DNA from: an uncultured Oscillospiraceae bacterium
GTDB lineage: Bacteria; Bacillota; Clostridia; Oscillospirales; Oscillospiraceae
NCBI GenBank assembly: GCA_910588045.1
Contig: CAJUPS010000082.1
Coordinates: 1-14,477 of the forward strand
Length of the DNA stretch: 14,477 nt
Reading direction: 5' to 3'
Each line of letters starts with the position of its first letter. Within the stretch, counting starts at the first letter, position 1. Positions 12,425-14,477 of this stretch are shown here, piece by piece. Made by a program: the position numbers and the translations under genes. The notes below the pieces were generated by a model. That model had not been told where the DNA came from. It did no database searches and worked only from the letters and a program-made list of their open reading frames with translations.

Positions 12425-14278
12425 TTACGCGGCCTGGGTAGCAAGAGCGGCCTCCAGCTTGGCGAAGAACTCGTCAAAAATCACCTGGGCCTCCTCACCC
12501 ATGATGAAATCCTCCGCCTCGCCGTCCAACTCGATGAAGAGCTCTCCGTCCTCCAGCTCCACACTGGCGAACGCCGCGTAGCGGTTCAAGAACTCCTGGA
12601 GCTCGCCCTCAGGCTCGTCGGAAGTGCGAAGAACCAAATCGTCGGGACGGAAATTGCCGTCTTCGTCAGGGAGGGCAATGCCCATATCCTGGGCCCAGCC
12701 AATGGCGACCGCCCAGTAGTGGTCCTCGGGAACGTCCGCAAAATCGGACAACTCCGCCTCAGGACTGCCGGTCTGCTCCCACAGGTAGCCGATGGCGTCC
12801 GCGCGAGTGAAGAGGCCCGCCAGAGGGGTTTCCTCGTCTTCGATGGTGGTGGTAGCAGCGTCAGCACCGCCGGTGGGCAGGGTGGTCAACGGCGTGTCGG
12901 TGTCGGGGATGGTGGTACTGTTGGTATCATCTTGGTTTGGAGGTGTAGGCTCATCGGGATCAACAGGCTCGGGCGGAGCATTGGGGTCCTTGCTCCATCC
13001 GGCATACCACTTGTCCCCCTCCTGGATGTTGCCCTCATCTTCAATGTATCCCCACGGGAGTACATTATTGATGTTGCCACCATCAACGGAAGTTATTGGC
13101 GAATCACTATAAATGTCCTTTCCTGTTAAACCGGCTGTGTTGTCATACGCCTGGTTGTTGCCCTTTAAGGTGAGCATTACATTATCGGCAAAATGGAGCG
13201 CACCGCCACTTCCATTTGCTGTGTTGTTTGTAGAAACGACATTATTCAGCATAATATCGGAAAGATTTCCAGAAATTGCACCACCGCTTCCATTGACAAA
13301 ATTTTCATCCAGTTTAACATTATTCATTTTGAGGTCAGCTTTTAACTCAGTTCCTCTTTTCACTCCGCTTACTCGTACACCGCCGCCAGCGGCATATGAA
13401 CTGTTGCGTGAAACTTCTCCGTTATTGATAGTGATCTTAGCACTTCCATATCCATATATGCCGCCGCCAGACCAATCAGAGCGATTATTCATGACATTCG
13501 TATTAGTAAATGTGCCTTCGCAGCCGTGATCTATATATATGCCACCGCCGCCAGCGCCCACATTTCTGTCATCACGTGCGAGCGAAACATTTTCTGAAAC
13601 CTCAACATCATTGAGTATTACAGTAGTCGCTTTAGACAAATTGCCTGTATTTCGGATTGCAGCAACTCCGCCTCCTTGCTGGGATGACAGATTTCCGGAA
13701 ATTTTGCCGCCAGTCATCTCAAAGGCAGCGCCGTCAATGACGAACACACCACCACCGCTGCCATATCTGATATACCAAGATGGGTAGCCATAATTATTTC
13801 CACCGGTGATGGTTCCGACCCCATCTCCCCTTTGAACGCCATCAACACCGGCATCTGTCACGGTCAGCATTGTATCCTCACCAGTAACCATGATAACAGA
13901 GCCGTATTTGACGGTTCCGCTGCTGTCAGCAACTTTAATTCCGGTGGTGTAGCCGTCAGCATCCTTTATAACCTGGCTGCTGTCATTGAGCTGTAAGGTA
14001 TATCCATTCAAGTCGAGGCTTGCGTTTACGTTGTCCTTAACGACAAGAGATTGGTTCAACGTAACATCACTGCCCAGGTAATAATCATAGTATTTTTCGG
14101 CCGCGTTCGCTTCGGCTACGCCTCCGTTATTGTCATGCGCAAGAAGTGCACCGGTTGTCGAATCGGTAAATGTGCCGATATTATCTTGGTTAAGTACCTG
14201 TGCCGCGAACGCGGTAGTAGACAGCAGGGACAGCGCCATCACAAGCGCGAGGACCCGAGAAAAAATGCGTTTTTTCAT
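12425..14278 (-). CDS. Secreted beta-helix surface protein with C-terminal SLH domain
   Basis: The product has 617 residues. A signal peptide is clear (MKKRIFSRVLALVMALSL, cleavage after TAFA at 25). Residues about 90-415 have repeated GGGV/GGGI/GGAI turns with N-rich strands (GGGGIYIDHG, SGGGIYGYGS, AGGGVRVSG, GSGGAISGN, GSGGALHFAD), typical of right-handed beta-helix adhesins related to Pmp repeats. Residues about 430-490 are a Pro/Thr/Asp-rich linker. Residues about 495-560 form one SLH domain (TRADAIGYLWEQTG, then FADVPEDHYWAVAIGWAQDMGI, then FRPDDLVLR), which normally anchors proteins to cell-wall polymers, though often three copies are needed. The last ~55 residues are acidic and helical. 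GAAAGGA precedes ATG 14278. The leader holds two c-di-GMP-I aptamers. The helix-coding part is AT-richer (42% GC in line 13201) than the SLH part (63% in line 12541), suggesting domain fusion. Likely roles are attachment or matrix formation. Confidence 0.88.
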   Translation of the reverse strand: MKKRIFSRVLALVMALSLLSTTAFAAQVLNQDNIGTFTDSTTGALLAHDNNGGVAEANAAEKYYDYYLGSDVTLNQSLVVKDNVNASLDLNGYTLQLNDSSQVIKDADGYTTGIKVADSSGTVKYGSVIMVTGEDTMLTVTDAGVDGVQRGDGVGTITGGNNYGYPSWYIRYGSGGGVFVIDGAAFEMTGGKISGNLSSQQGGGVAAIRNTGNLSKATTVILNDVEVSENVSLARDDRNVGAGGGGIYIDHGCEGTFTNTNVMNNRSDWSGGGIYGYGSAKITINNGEVSRNSSYAAGGGVRVSGVKRGTELKADLKMNNVKLDENFVNGSGGAISGNLSDIMLNNVVSTNNTANGSGGALHFADNVMLTLKGNNQAYDNTAGLTGKDIYSDSPITSVDGGNINNVLPWGYIEDEGNIQEGDKWYAGWSKDPNAPPEPVDPDEPTPPNQDDTNSTTIPDTDTPLTTLPTGGADAATTTIEDEETPLAGLFTRADAIGYLWEQTGSPEAELSDFADVPEDHYWAVAIGWAQDMGIALPDEDGNFRPDDLVLRTSDEPEGELQEFLNRYAAFASVELEDGELFIELDGEAEDFIMGEEAQVIFDEFFAKLEAALATQAA

Positions 14279-14285
14279 AGTTTGT

Positions 14286-14303
14286 ATCCTTTCTTTGCAT
14301 TAT
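14286..14303 (-). promoter_or_regulatory. Ribosome binding site and probable riboswitch expression platform
   Basis: Between the proximal aptamer and ATG 14278 the RNA has CTTTGC, an 11-base loop, then GCAAAG directly before the AAAGGA ribosome binding site, and CCCTTT could also pair with AAAGG. There is no U-tract, which favours control of translation initiation over termination. Confidence 0.5.
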
Positions 14304-14402
14304 TCGGACGCAAAGGGAGTCCGGTAACCGAACGAGCATAGAGCCCGAGGGGCCCCACAGCCTCTGGTTTTGCGTCTTGCGGTTTCCCGCAATTTGCCAT
14401 GC
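14304..14402 (-). promoter_or_regulatory. c-di-GMP-I (GEMM-I) riboswitch aptamer, proximal copy
   Basis: On the minus strand: GGCAAA (14398-14393), a 6-bp stem TTGCGG/CCGCAA capped by a GAAA tetraloop (14386-14383), then GACGCAAA (14376-14369), a GC-rich helix and the closing block CGGTTACCGGA. These are the hallmark elements of the GEMM-I class: the GNRA loop that docks on its receptor, the conserved purine-rich binding core and the GGUUACCG segment. Edges are approximate. Confidence 0.85.
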
Positions 14403-14477
14403 AACCGGTCGAGCGTGGAGCGTTGCCCCGACGCACCTGGCTTTGCGTCCCACTGTTTCCAATGGTTTGCCGAGGGG
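14401..14477 (-). promoter_or_regulatory. c-di-GMP-I (GEMM-I) riboswitch aptamer, distal copy, cut by window end
   Basis: On the minus strand: GGCAAACC (14471-14464), stem CCATTG/CAGTGG with a GAAA tetraloop (14459-14456), then GACGCAAAGCC (14449-14439) and a closing GGTTGCATGG-like block. The core agrees closely with the Vibrio cholerae Vc2 aptamer as I remember it. The 5' strand of the outer helix and the promoter lie outside the window. Confidence 0.88.

Overview
The window looks like part of a chromosome of a low-to-moderate GC, spore-forming-type gut Clostridia, most likely the Oscillospiraceae/Ruminococcaceae side (inference). The basis is the strong AAGGAGG ribosome binding sites, promoters of the TTGACA-N17-TATAAT type, clostridial mobile-element families (DUF6076, DUF6017, DUF3892, DUF2188), a single-SLH surface protein, and stretches of GC-rich palindromic intergenic DNA. 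Base composition is patchy: a line near position 90 counts 40% GC, a line inside the glycosidase gene 82%, which fits a transferred island sitting in a GC-richer chromosome.

Left part (1-3390), accessory and partly decayed. A short orphan ORF is followed by the 3' remnant of a very large helicase-nuclease gene (motifs V and VI, a Vsr-like nuclease domain and DUF3320, but no ATPase half). Next is an XRE-family regulator with a consensus promoter and a perfect palindrome upstream. Then comes an apparent non-coding RNA on the minus strand (about 2563-2662) with its own promoter and terminator, and a two-gene DUF3892/DUF2188 unit ending in a strong terminator.

Mobile-element end (3406-7537). A DUF6076 gene and a winged-helix gene diverge from a shared promoter palindrome. 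A roughly 450-base structured non-coding stretch full of inverted repeats follows, then a translationally coupled ribbon-helix-helix-like gene and excisionase, and a complete tyrosine integrase. A perfect 21-bp direct repeat brackets the structured region plus the RHH/xis pair, and each copy carries a start signal for a short ORF. Together these genes look like the regulation and excision/integration end of an integrative element. It lies beside the 3' end of a tRNA-Val gene; the other end is not recognised in the window.

Chromosomal part (7538-14477). A minus-strand tRNA operon (Met-CAT, Glu-TTC, Val-CAC) has a consensus promoter and a strong terminator. Upstream of it is an array of four contiguous hairpins, then a plus-strand DUF6017 replication-initiator-like gene. 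Convergent with that, 6 bp away, is a domain-permuted family 3 glycoside hydrolase. A 560-base intergenic region packed with palindromes separates it from a secreted beta-helix/SLH surface protein.

The most notable feature is at the right edge. The leader of the surface-protein gene contains two tandem c-di-GMP-I (GEMM-I) riboswitch aptamers, so a surface adhesin-like protein is probably controlled directly by the second messenger c-di-GMP. The strongest candidates for something undescribed are the minus-strand RNA at 2563-2662, the four-hairpin array at 8083-8203 and the structured region at 4976-5402.
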